DNA from: Limnohabitans sp. Rim8
GTDB taxonomy: Bacteria > Pseudomonadota > Gammaproteobacteria > Burkholderiales > Burkholderiaceae_C
Direction: 5' to 3'
DNA: 64,000 nucleotides
Assembly (NCBI GenBank): GCA_945901045.1
Contig: CAMDKK010000001.1
Span: forward strand, 61,076-125,075
The notes under the pieces were generated by a model. The model saw nothing but the letters and a program-made list of their open reading frames with translations, had not been told where the DNA came from and searched no databases. The first letter of the stretch is position 1, and each line of letters starts with the position of its first letter. Made by a program: the position numbers and the translations under genes. Positions 18,111 through 25,562 of this stretch are shown one piece after another.

Positions 18111-19076
18111 ATGAAAAAAATTCTTCTTCATTCGTTGGTCACAGTATGCGTTGCTTTGGCAGCACCTTGGGCCATGGCGCAGTCTTGGCCAACAAAACCC
18201 ATTCGCATTGTTTTGCAATTTCCACCAGGCGGGTCTACCGATGCAGTAGCCCGAATTCTGGCGCAATCCATGACAGCATCATTGGGCCAAACTGTTTTGG
18301 TTGAAAACAGGCCCGGAGCCGATGGCGCCATTGCAGGAGACCATGTCGCCAAAGCGGAGCCGGATGGCTATACATTTTTTCTTGCCTCCAATACGCCCAT
18401 GATGCAAGTGCCGCTGCTTAAAAAAAATCCGCCCTATGATCCCGTCAAAAGCTTTACGCCAGTCTCACTGGTAGGCCGGTACATCTATGTTTTGGTCACT
18501 GGGCCTGCAGTTCAGGCTCAGAACGTCAACGAACTGTTGGCCTATGCACGCGACAACCCTGGCAAACTCAATTACGGCAGCTACAGTGGTGTCACGCAAC
18601 TGATGCACACCCGTATCAAGCAAGTAGCCAAAGCTGATTTGAATTTGATCAATTACAAAGGCGAGGCGCCCGCCATTGCGGATATTTTGGGTGGACATGT
18701 TCAACTGACTTTTGCAACTCCCGCGTCAACGCTGCAACATATCAAGGAAGGCAAGCTCAAGGCCATGGCGATGCTTTTGCCTTCGCGCTACAGCCAACTG
18801 CCCAACGTGCCGACAGCGCAAGAAGCGGGGCTCCCTCAGCTTCCTGCAGCAACTTGGGCGGCACTCTTTGGTCCTGCAAAGCTGCCAAGAGACATCACCC
18901 TGCGAATGAACAAAGAGCTCAATGCGGCTATGGCTAAGCCCGAAATTCGCGATCGTATTGATAAGTTGGGTTTTGATTTGGCGGGATCCACACCCGCAGA
19001 ATTGGGCTTGTTTGTGCAAGACCAGTTGGGCGCATGGGGCAAAGCTTTTGCTGATGCCGGCTTACAACCAGAATAA
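18111..19076 (+). CDS. Bug-family tripartite tricarboxylate transporter receptor
   Basis: A 321-residue periplasmic binding protein. The signal peptide MKKILLHSLVTVCVALAAP ends in AMAQ, and WPTKPIRIVLQFPPGGSTD follows directly. NRPGADGAIAGDHVAKAEPDGY is the next conserved block. The ribosome-binding site is weak. It has diverged clearly from the receptor just upstream, so it is not a recent tandem duplicate. The convergent ThDP decarboxylase gene ends 25 bases beyond it. Confidence 0.92.
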   Translation: MKKILLHSLVTVCVALAAPWAMAQSWPTKPIRIVLQFPPGGSTDAVARILAQSMTASLGQTVLVENRPGADGAIAGDHVAKAEPDGYTFFLASNTPMMQVPLLKKNPPYDPVKSFTPVSLVGRYIYVLVTGPAVQAQNVNELLAYARDNPGKLNYGSYSGVTQLMHTRIKQVAKADLNLINYKGEAPAIADILGGHVQLTFATPASTLQHIKEGKLKAMAMLLPSRYSQLPNVPTAQEAGLPQLPAATWAALFGPAKLPRDITLRMNKELNAAMAKPEIRDRIDKLGFDLAGSTPAELGLFVQDQLGAWGKAFADAGLQPE

Positions 19077-19101
19077 ACGCGCTTGTCAAATGTTTGCCCT
19101 T

Positions 19102-20766
19102 TCAGTTCCCAAAACCGTTAGAGACCGCGACTTCGATCAAATTGGGCTTGCCACTTTGGATGCCGGCTTTGAGGGCGGAATCTAAATCCGCAGGATCTGA
19201 TACCTTGATGGATGGCATTCCCATTGACTGCGCCAGTTGGCAGTAGTCAATGGCAGGGTCATTCATGTCCATGCCAATGAACCGGTCGGAGCCTTGCATG
19301 GACAAGAGTCTTTCTTTGATGATGCGATAGCCCTTGTTGTTGGCAATGACATAGGTGATGGGTAATTTGAAGTGTGCAGCCGTCCACAGGCCTTGAATGC
19401 CATACATGGCGCTGCCATCGCCGACTATGGCGACCACAGGACGGCCTGGTTTGGCCATGCTGATGCCTACTGCACCGGGTATGGCAAATCCAAGCCCACC
19501 ACTGGCCAGACCAAAAAAGCTATCGTGATCATGCTGATGCAAAAATTGTGACAAGGCTTGTGTCGAAGTTAAAGCCTCCTCTACAACGATGACATCCGGT
19601 GTCAGTTGCGAGGTGACGTGCATGACAAAAGTCAAAGCCGACATGGGATGCAGGGAGCTTTGCGTCAGAGCTTGAATAACCGACTTCTCTCGCTTAGCAG
19701 ACCAATTCTGTAGCTCTAAGGCAGTTGCGCGAGAATGCGCTTGCGATTTGTAATTTGAATCAATGCGCGCACGAAGCAAGGGCAGCAATGCGCGCAAGGT
19801 TTCACACACGTTGGCTTGCAAAGCCAATTCAGTTCTGTAATTTTTCCCTAATTCACCGCTGCGCTCACTCAAATGGATCACTCTTGAGTGATCGGGCAAA
19901 GGCTCGACGGCGCTGTAAACAGACATGCGCAGCAAATCAGCGCCCAAGCAAAAAATAAGATCAAACGGCTCCAGGGTCTTGCGAACATTTTCTTGGCTGC
20001 GAGTGAGCATTCCAAGGTATTGTTTGTGTGAACTTGCAAAAGTTGCACTGAAAGGAACAGACTCTTGGAATACACCCGCGCCCAGTAAAGTGGCCAACTC
20101 ACCCGCATCTTCAAAGGCTTGTTTTGAACACAGTTCTTGTCCTGAAATAATGACAGGATTCTTGGCTGAAAGGAGCGCGTTTGCTAAATCAGATAAGGAC
20201 TGGTCTGAGGGTCTTACCCGGTGATCAATGCGAATTGATTGGCCCAAATCCATTTCTGCAATTTCGTTGAGAATGTCACCCGGAAGGCTGATGAAGACAG
20301 GACCTGTAGGGGGGGTCATGGCGATTTTGGCCGCGCGGCGCATGATTCTTGGCAAATCTTGCAGCCGGGTGACCTCTATGGACCATTTGACCAGTGGCGC
20401 CGCCATCGAAGTCAGGTTGTCGTAAAGCAGTGGCTCCAGCAAGCCATGACCTTGCTCTTGTTGACCCGCAGTCAGTATCACGGGTGAGCCTGTGAACTTG
20501 GCGTTGTACAAAGCCCCCATCGCATTGCCAAGACCAGGCGCCACATGAACGTTGGCTGCAGTCAGTTGCCCAGAGGCTCTAGCGTAACCATCCGCCATGC
20601 CCATCACAACCGCTTCTTGAAGACCCAGAACAAATTTCAAACTGGGATAGTCTGGCAGCGCTTGCATGATGGGCAACTCGGTCGTGCCGGGGTTGCCAAA
20701 AAGATGGGTCACCCCCTCGCTGATGAGGAGTTCAACAAAAGCCTGTCGTCCGAACAAATGAGACAT
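19102..20766 (-). CDS. thiamine-diphosphate enzyme, benzoylformate-decarboxylase-like
   Basis: A 554-residue ThDP-dependent enzyme. The ATG at 20766 (MSHLFGRQAF) is chosen because AAAGGA precedes it; the longer frame starting at 20820 would run through a terminator hairpin. Motifs are GNPGTTELP near residue 25, the ThDP-activating Glu in LQEAVV near 50, NVHVAPG with a His matching the active-site His of benzoylformate decarboxylase, and the cofactor motif GDGSAMYGIQ to ANNKGY near 440-470. The likely reaction is nonoxidative decarboxylation of an aromatic or branched 2-oxo acid to an aldehyde. The active-site Ser of the model enzyme appears to be Thr here, so the substrate may differ. Confidence 0.85.
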   Translation of the reverse strand: MSHLFGRQAFVELLISEGVTHLFGNPGTTELPIMQALPDYPSLKFVLGLQEAVVMGMADGYARASGQLTAANVHVAPGLGNAMGALYNAKFTGSPVILTAGQQEQGHGLLEPLLYDNLTSMAAPLVKWSIEVTRLQDLPRIMRRAAKIAMTPPTGPVFISLPGDILNEIAEMDLGQSIRIDHRVRPSDQSLSDLANALLSAKNPVIISGQELCSKQAFEDAGELATLLGAGVFQESVPFSATFASSHKQYLGMLTRSQENVRKTLEPFDLIFCLGADLLRMSVYSAVEPLPDHSRVIHLSERSGELGKNYRTELALQANVCETLRALLPLLRARIDSNYKSQAHSRATALELQNWSAKREKSVIQALTQSSLHPMSALTFVMHVTSQLTPDVIVVEEALTSTQALSQFLHQHDHDSFFGLASGGLGFAIPGAVGISMAKPGRPVVAIVGDGSAMYGIQGLWTAAHFKLPITYVIANNKGYRIIKERLLSMQGSDRFIGMDMNDPAIDYCQLAQSMGMPSIKVSDPADLDSALKAGIQSGKPNLIEVAVSNGFGN

Positions 20767-20803
20767 GGTATTTCGATCCTTTGGAGTGTGCCAAAGTTTC
20801 GCA

Positions 20804-20834
20804 CAAAAAAACACCGCCATGGGCGGTGTTTTTG
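20804..20834 (-). terminator. Rho-independent terminator
   Basis: ACACCGCC and GGCGGTGT arms with an ATG loop, flanked by A and T runs, form a near-perfect hairpin. It lies 43 bases after the stop of the minus-strand TPR gene. It also separates that gene from the ThDP-enzyme gene. Confidence 0.85.
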
Positions 20835-20876
20835 GAGCGAGCGTTTCGAACTGATTTCGAACGAGTTACTTCAGGC

Positions 20877-21797
20877 TTACCAGCTGTCGTCACCCGCGCC
20901 AGCATCTCCACTGTCGTCCCAACCGCCGCCTGAGCCTGAGTCGAAGCTGCCCATGTCAGGTTGTGATGAGTTGTCAAACGGCACGTAACCATTGTTGTTG
21001 CCCGTGTTTTGAGCTGCGCTTGATGCATTGTTGTGTTGATCGCCTCCCAAGGCCTTGGACAATGCATAGCCAGCGGCCACACCGGCCAAACCACCCACAA
21101 CTGCGCCTCCTATGCCAGAGCCCATACCACCCCCCATGCCACCCCCCATAGGTTGCTGTTGCGGATAAGCTTGACCATACCCTGGTGCGCCATTTGGCCC
21201 CATGGCTGTTGCCGGCGCATAGGGAGATGCATTTCTACTTTGCATAGGCATAGGCATTGGCATTGGCATGGGTGATGGTGACGCCGTGGCTTGCTTACGA
21301 CGCATGACCAAGGCCAAAATTACCAAGCCGGCAATGCCTATCCAAATGTAGTGCAGTGGAAAAGCCGGTTCAGGCGCGGCGGGAGCTGCGGCTGCGGTTG
21401 CGGGACGACGTGTGTCAGACAAACCAGAACTGACCTGAGTGCTGCTCAACTCTTTGGCTTTCAGGGAAATTTTGTCCAATGTCTCGTTGAACTTTTCTGG
21501 ACTGGCTGCGAACTTGAGGGAGGGGTCAATTGCTTTGGCTTTTGACATCGCTTGCTGGGCATCTGCATAACGGGCTTGCCGGGCAAGCACTTGGCCCAGT
21601 TCGTAATGTGCTTTGGCGCTTTGAGGCTTTTCCTGGATAACCTCTCGCAGCATGGACTCAGCTTGACTCAAATTGCCTGCATTGACTGCAGACTCAATGT
21701 CCTTTGGGCTGGGCAATGCCAATGCCAAGGAGGCAAAAAAGACCAGCACAAGAGCCAGAAATTGCTTGCCAAAACGGTTATTCATAAAAAGTTTCAC
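20877..21797 (-). CDS. TPR protein with one membrane segment and low-complexity Gly-rich tail
   Basis: A 306-residue protein of unknown function. It has a signal peptide (cleavage near ALAL), then tetratricopeptide-like repeats at about residues 30-95, a membrane segment (LHYIWIGIAGLVILALV) near 148-165, a Met-Pro dipeptide run near 176-185, and Gly-rich stretches that resemble glycine-zipper membrane segments. The C-terminus is very acidic and Gly/Asp/Ser-rich, ending GAGDDSW. The GTG at 21797 follows AGGAAT at good spacing. The TPR domain is probably periplasmic with the Gly-rich tail cytoplasmic, but the topology is inferred. Envelope-stress scaffolding is conceivable; no named family is claimed. 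Confidence 0.75.
   Translation of the reverse strand: MKLFMNNRFGKQFLALVLVFFASLALALPSPKDIESAVNAGNLSQAESMLREVIQEKPQSAKAHYELGQVLARQARYADAQQAMSKAKAIDPSLKFAASPEKFNETLDKISLKAKELSSTQVSSGLSDTRRPATAAAAPAAPEPAFPLHYIWIGIAGLVILALVMRRKQATASPSPMPMPMPMPMQSRNASPYAPATAMGPNGAPGYGQAYPQQQPMGGGMGGGMGSGIGGAVVGGLAGVAAGYALSKALGGDQHNNASSAAQNTGNNNGYVPFDNSSQPDMGSFDSGSGGGWDDSGDAGAGDDSW
21242..21275. repeat. 6-bp tandem repeat coding for a Met-Pro run
   Basis: Five or six imperfect copies of GGCATT/GGCATA encode PMPMPMPMPM on the minus strand within the TPR gene. Such a run can change length by slippage while staying in frame. Confidence 0.7.
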
Positions 21798-21888
21798 TGT
21801 TCATTCCTCATGGGCGCGTTGTGCGCATGCAGATTGTGCAATGGGTCAATTTGCCTTTTTCAAATAAGGCTATGGGCAACTAGACAGC

Positions 21889-22467
21889 TCAATAAAAAAG
21901 GAAATAACCATTGACCATGGACAAAGCGCCCAGTGCTCCCAGACTGGAGCCGATCCAATACAAAATAGGAATTCCGCCAATGATAGAAACCGAGAGCAAA
22001 ACGATGGCAATTTGAAGCGCGCCCTCCGCATAGTCGAACCAGGGGTCCTGACGCATGGCGTGATCACGCTCGTGTTCATGCGCTTTTGCCCTGGCCAAGA
22101 GTTCTTTTTTCCCCTCTTTCGTATCTGGCTCAGATTCGTAGCGCTCTACCGTTTTTTTGTAGTCATCTATCTTTTTTTGATGCAACTCTTTCACAGCAGC
22201 CGGCATGTTGGGTTCACGTGCCAATTGCAGTTCCAAATCTGCAGCAGCAATTTTCAATGCGGTTTGACGGATGGTCTTTGCCTGGTAAAAAGAATAGGCG
22301 TTAGAGGCCAAAATATTCTCTTGGGTTGACTCCTTCATGGCATTGGAGCCCCCTAGATTGGAGATCGCAAGGGCCATGGCCAAAATCGAAATCGTCAGCG
22401 CTGTCCGATTTTTTAGGCTGTGACCTTCACCTAATTCTGTCAATTCGTTGGCTTCTGTAGCTTCCAT
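21889..22467 (-). CDS. DUF4337-type membrane protein
   Basis: A 192-residue protein with three hydrophobic segments: one near residues 22-40 and two at the C-terminus (residues about 148-165 and 170-190). They flank a charged helical region rich in Lys, Glu and Ala. This layout and the N-terminal charged stretch fit DUF4337, a family of unknown function. GAGGTACGCC precedes the ATG. A small membrane-protein gene ends 33 bases upstream on the same strand, so the two may be cotranscribed. Confidence 0.7.
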   Translation of the reverse strand: MEATEANELTELGEGHSLKNRTALTISILAMALAISNLGGSNAMKESTQENILASNAYSFYQAKTIRQTALKIAAADLELQLAREPNMPAAVKELHQKKIDDYKKTVERYESEPDTKEGKKELLARAKAHEHERDHAMRQDPWFDYAEGALQIAIVLLSVSIIGGIPILYWIGSSLGALGALSMVNGYFLFY

Positions 22468-22500
22468 GGCGTACCTCGGTAGTGGGTTAAAAGTCGAAGA

Positions 22501-22797
22501 CTAAATTGCTATGTGACTGCCAATTTCGATGGCATGGTCAATTGGAATCCTGAAGGGCTTGATGATAAGGACAAATTTGGTCTTTACACCAAAAATCAAC
22601 GCCCAAGTGATCAATAAAACCACGCCATAAAAGAAGGGCGATACATCACGGTTCACGGGGATATCGGATGATTTAATCGATACTTTCAAAGTTTGAAGCG
22701 GTGACGTGCCATGGTCTCCGAAAACAGCTCCCAGCAAGCCTGACGTCTTCTTGCCCGCCTTGGCATGCCAGGTACTACGGGCTGAATTTGAGCTCAT
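22501..22797 (-). CDS. small single-pass membrane protein, unknown function
   Basis: A 98-residue protein if it starts at ATG 22797 (MSSNSARS), which follows AAGGGA at good spacing; an ATG at 22818 would add 7 residues. It has one strong membrane segment (FFYGVVLLITWALIFGV) near residues 56-72 and a basic N-terminal half. I do not recognise a family. Its position directly upstream of the DUF4337 gene suggests a shared membrane role. Confidence 0.55.
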   Translation of the reverse strand: MSSNSARSTWHAKAGKKTSGLLGAVFGDHGTSPLQTLKVSIKSSDIPVNRDVSPFFYGVVLLITWALIFGVKTKFVLIIKPFRIPIDHAIEIGSHIAI

Positions 22798-23157
22798 GTC
22801 GACAGTTCCCTTGTTCATTTATCAAGTCAACGCGCCAATAAAATTGATCTTTCCAAATTATCAATTGCGTATGTGAATACTGATTGATTCAATTTTGGAG
22901 TCCTTCGGAAGCTTGGCTTCAAGTGCCGCCCTGTTCTTCGTTGCAGGCGACTTGCTTGTGCCTGAGCCCCTTTTTGCAGGACCGCATGTTCTGGTTATTC
23001 AGGGCGGTGCTGGGCGATGAGGTCGTGCATTGAGGACTCGCAATGTCAGAAACATGGGCGTCACAGGTTTGACGCCTCAACGGATAAAAAGCGATAGGAT
23101 GCGGGGCTTTGCATTTTTCTTATGCAATGTTCTTTTTAAGAGATTGAAACCATCCAC
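22798..23157. other. 360-base divergent intergenic region with a possible gene remnant
   Basis: It separates a minus-strand membrane-protein gene from the plus-strand nitroreductase gene. A minus-strand open stretch of about 43 codons ending at 22861 (…LEAKLPKDSKIESISIHIRN) looks protein-like but has no ATG. It may be a leftover C-terminus. GGCGTCA/TGACGCC at 23055-23074 forms a short hairpin without a T run. Nothing else is recognisable. Confidence 0.5.
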
Positions 23158-23793
23158 ATGACACTCATTGAAAAACTCCAATGGCGCTATGCCGCCAAAA
23201 AAATGGACCCCACACAAGCGGTTCCCCAAGACAAAGTTGACCGCATTTTGGAAGCCATTCGTTTGACGGCCACTTCCAGTGGTCTGCAACCTTATGAGTT
23301 GTTTGTAATCACCAATCCTGAGTTGCGTCAAAAAATCAAAGACGTAGCCAACAACCAGGCCCAAATCATCGAAGGCTCTCATTTGCTGGTGTTTGCCGCT
23401 TGGGACGACTACACGCCAGAACGCATCAACAAGATGTTTGATTTCACCAACCAAGTGCGTGGGTTTTCCAACGAGGGTTGGGAAACATACCGCAGCATGT
23501 TGCTGAACAAATACCCCGCGCGCGGAGCGGAAGCCAATTTTCAGCACGCTGCTAAGCAAGCGTATATTGCCCTAGGCACCGCATTGATTGCCGCCGCAGA
23601 GGAGCAAGTTGACGCCACACCCATGGAAGGATTTGCGCCTGCTAAAGTTGACGAGATTTTGAATTTATCCGCGCTTGGACTTCGCAGTGTTGTACTTTTA
23701 CCCTTGGGTTACCGGGAAACAGGCAAAGACTGGCTCGAAAAATTGCCCAAAGTGCGCCGTGCGAATGCGCAATTCGTCACAGAAATCAAATAA
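23158..23793 (+). CDS. NAD(P)H-dependent nitroreductase, NfsB-like
   Basis: A 211-residue FMN oxidoreductase. It starts MTLIEKLQWRYAAKKMDP, with the Arg-rich FMN phosphate contact in RYAAKK, then RLTATSSGLQPYELFVI near residues 35-52 and the C-terminal LPLGYRETGKDW near 178-190. The family reduces nitroaromatics, quinones or enones with NAD(P)H as a dimer. The length suits the NfsB group. The ribosome-binding site is weak. A hairpin terminator follows directly. Confidence 0.9.
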   Translation: MTLIEKLQWRYAAKKMDPTQAVPQDKVDRILEAIRLTATSSGLQPYELFVITNPELRQKIKDVANNQAQIIEGSHLLVFAAWDDYTPERINKMFDFTNQVRGFSNEGWETYRSMLLNKYPARGAEANFQHAAKQAYIALGTALIAAAEEQVDATPMEGFAPAKVDEILNLSALGLRSVVLLPLGYRETGKDWLEKLPKVRRANAQFVTEIK

Positions 23794-23795
23794 AG

Positions 23796-23840
23796 AGCCG
23801 GCATGGTTCAGGGTTGACATGTTGTATCAGCCGGCTTTTG
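23796..23840 (+). terminator. terminator-like hairpin after the nitroreductase gene
   Basis: AGCCGGC at 23796-23802 and GCCGGCT at 23830-23836 are exact complements with a 27-base loop, followed by TTTT. The long loop makes it weaker than a classical terminator. Confidence 0.55.
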
Positions 23841-23853
23841 GGGTTTGTCCGCT

Positions 23854-24070
23854 ATGGCAGCCCCAGCTTTTAGACTGGCCTTGTCAACTGGGCCCATTCA
23901 AATTGTGGTTTTTGTTGCCGATGGCGGTGGTGCCGACTTGATTGCACGCATGCTGGGTCAAACAATGTGTCAACTTTCATTGAGTTGGGTTACTCAGAAA
24001 TGGACTTGGTTCATTGGTTTGCCCTGTTGCCGCCTACGCAGGGATTCAACCCGAGAATCGTTCTGACCTG
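23854..24070 (+). pseudogene. decayed Bug-family receptor gene
   Basis: Two out-of-frame pieces of a Bug periplasmic receptor survive. The first (23854-23966) reads ALSTGPIQIVVFVADGGGADLIARMLGQ in two adjoining halves and corresponds to the motif after the signal peptide. The second (from 23967, different frame) reads VSTFIELGYSEMDLVHWFAL and corresponds to the C-terminal lobe segment where intact relatives read (P)T-x-x-E-x-G-(F/Y) to WFGL-x-AP-x-GTP. About 200 codons between them are missing. It is a relic by internal deletion and frameshift. Confidence 0.6.
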
Positions 24071-24078
24071 TCAACGGG

Positions 24079-24103
24079 CCACTCGTTCAGAGTGGTTTTT
24101 TTT
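24079..24103 (+). terminator. Rho-independent terminator
   Basis: CCACTC, GTTCA loop and GAGTGG are followed by eight T. On the plus strand it would have ended the transcript of the decayed Bug receptor, which supports that reading of the relic. Confidence 0.75.
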
Positions 24104-24124
24104 ATTTTCCAGCAAATGGATTGT

Positions 24125-25408
24125 TCAGCGCACCGGACCACGTGGAGGAGGAGGAGGAGGTGGGGGCTGATTCCTTGCAAAAGGATTGTTCAGCGCAGCG
24201 GGTCCAGGGGGAGTAGGAGGAGGAGGTGGGGGCTGATTTGCAGTCGCATCGCTGAGTGTTTTCAGGAAAGCCACGACATCATCAATTTCTCGCGGGGTCA
24301 TTGCCGGACCAGCAGATGCGGGACGATTGAAGGGCACCCGGTCATTCACAAGGTTGCGCAGGTAAGCTACTGGCAAGTCATTGGGCACGCCTTGGGGGCC
24401 GTACCAGCGTTTGGGGTCGCTGTTGCGTGTGGCATAAAAGCTGACGACATCTCGCAAGTTCGTGAAAAATCCGTTATGCATCAAGGCCATTTTTTCAGCC
24501 GAGTTGCGCAGGGAGACCATGCGGAATCGACCGCAAAAATCTTCAATGCTGACTGAGGCAGACACGTTGCTAGACAAAGCAGGGCGCGTGCGCTCGGGCC
24601 CACACAATCCTAAATCGAAAAAGGAGGGGTTGGCGTTGCGTGGAATGGCCTTGTTGCGAGGAACTCCCGTCGCATAGAAAGCAAAATCAGTAAAGAGCGA
24701 GTCTTTCGGGTTGGCAGAATTGGGATTCATTGTGTGGCATGAAGCGCAATTGCCTTTGTTCGCATCCATGAACACGTTCATGCCGTTCAACTCTTGAGGG
24801 GCTAACTTGGCCTTGCCTTGGATGAATTGATCTTATTTGCTGCTGAAAGCTTGCAAAGGCGGGGTCTTTTCAAATGCGGCAATCGCTACGCCGACTTTCT
24901 GAAAGGCCAAGGTGGGGTTGTTGAAAATCTGCTGGCCAAATTCATCTTTAAATTGTTTGGCATAGGGTGCTGAGGCAATTTTCTGAAGGACCGAGGCGGC
25001 GTCCTTGTTGTTCAATTCAAGTGGATTCAAAAACGGCAGTACGGCCTGAGTTGGAGCGGTGTCAGCGCGGCCATCCCAGAAAAATCCGCCCACAGCGTCA
25101 ACATCATCGCCTTCAACGCGAAAATGGAAAGTGGGGACAAACGCCGTATAGGCGTTGGACATGGCGTTGCGCAGACCCAAAGAGGTGGGTTTGCTGCCCC
25201 TGGTCACCCCGATTTTAGAGCCGTTGTTGCCAGCAAATCCCAATTTGGCAACGTGGCAATCTGCGCAGGAAGTGCCCCGTGGCTCGGACAATGCGCGGTC
25301 GTTGAAAATTTGATGTCCCAGATTTTCCAGCCGATTGGGTCCTTGAGCCATGACTTGTGTTTGGGTCAACAAACAAAATAAACCCATAATTGAAAGAAAC
25401 TTTTTCAT
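24125..25408 (-). pseudogene. di-heme cytochrome c peroxidase (MauG/CcpA family), interrupted by an in-frame TAA
   Basis: One 428-codon frame encodes a periplasmic di-heme peroxidase from ATG 25408 (MKKFLSIMGLFCLL, cleavage at VMAQ). Heme motif CADCH is at codons 48-52 and CASCH at codons 221-225. At 24833-24835 a TAA replaces what is probably a Tyr codon: the frame reads QAFSSK-stop-DQFIQGKAKLAPQELNGMNVF without any shift, and everything else is intact. The family reduces hydrogen peroxide or oxidises protein partners. With the stop, only the first heme domain is made unless readthrough or reinitiation at TTG 24790 occurs. The C-terminal tail carries two poly-Pro runs. A sequencing error remains possible. 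Confidence 0.85.
24138..24235. repeat. duplicated poly-Pro coding unit at the peroxidase C-terminus
   Basis: Two GGAGGAGGAGGTGGGGGCTG tracts (minus-strand Pro runs), separated by a segment coding for ALNNPFARNQ, mark an internal duplication of about 66 bases. A third, partial copy of the unit (GGATTGTTCAGCGCA) begins at 24118 across the stop codon. Confidence 0.7.
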
Positions 25409-25487
25409 GATTAACGCCGCCTTGCGTGTGATTGGTGTTCTATTTTTAACACGCAGTTCACTCAATTTGATGACAACTTTCACTGCT

Positions 25488-25500
25488 TTACATTTGATTT
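25488..25500 (+). promoter_or_regulatory. 13-mer shared with the operator at 5231
   Basis: TTTACATTTGATT occurs here, 63 bases before the hydroxylase start, and identically at 5232-5244 in a perfect inverted repeat. Here only one half-site is conserved. A common regulator is possible but unproven. Confidence 0.3.
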
Positions 25501-25562
25501 ACTCTGAATGATATGTATACTTATTAATCGACATTAAATATCTACGAATGAAGGGAGAAGTT

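Noticed and set aside
21242-21275. Short tandem repeats as a CRISPR-like array
   Set aside because: Units are 6 bases, without spacers, and code for Met-Pro in frame. No cas genes are present.
23055-23074. GGCGTCA/TGACGCC hairpin as a terminator
   Set aside because: No T run follows and no plus-strand gene ends just before it; it may be an operator or chance.
24014-24556. 180-codon plus-strand frame across the peroxidase tail
   Set aside because: It comes from the antisense of poly-Pro codons (Arg/Gly-rich runs) and has no support.
24833-24835. TAA in the peroxidase gene as evidence of two separate genes
   Set aside because: The sequence on both sides is in the same frame and protein-like up to the stop on each side, so a broken single gene explains it better.
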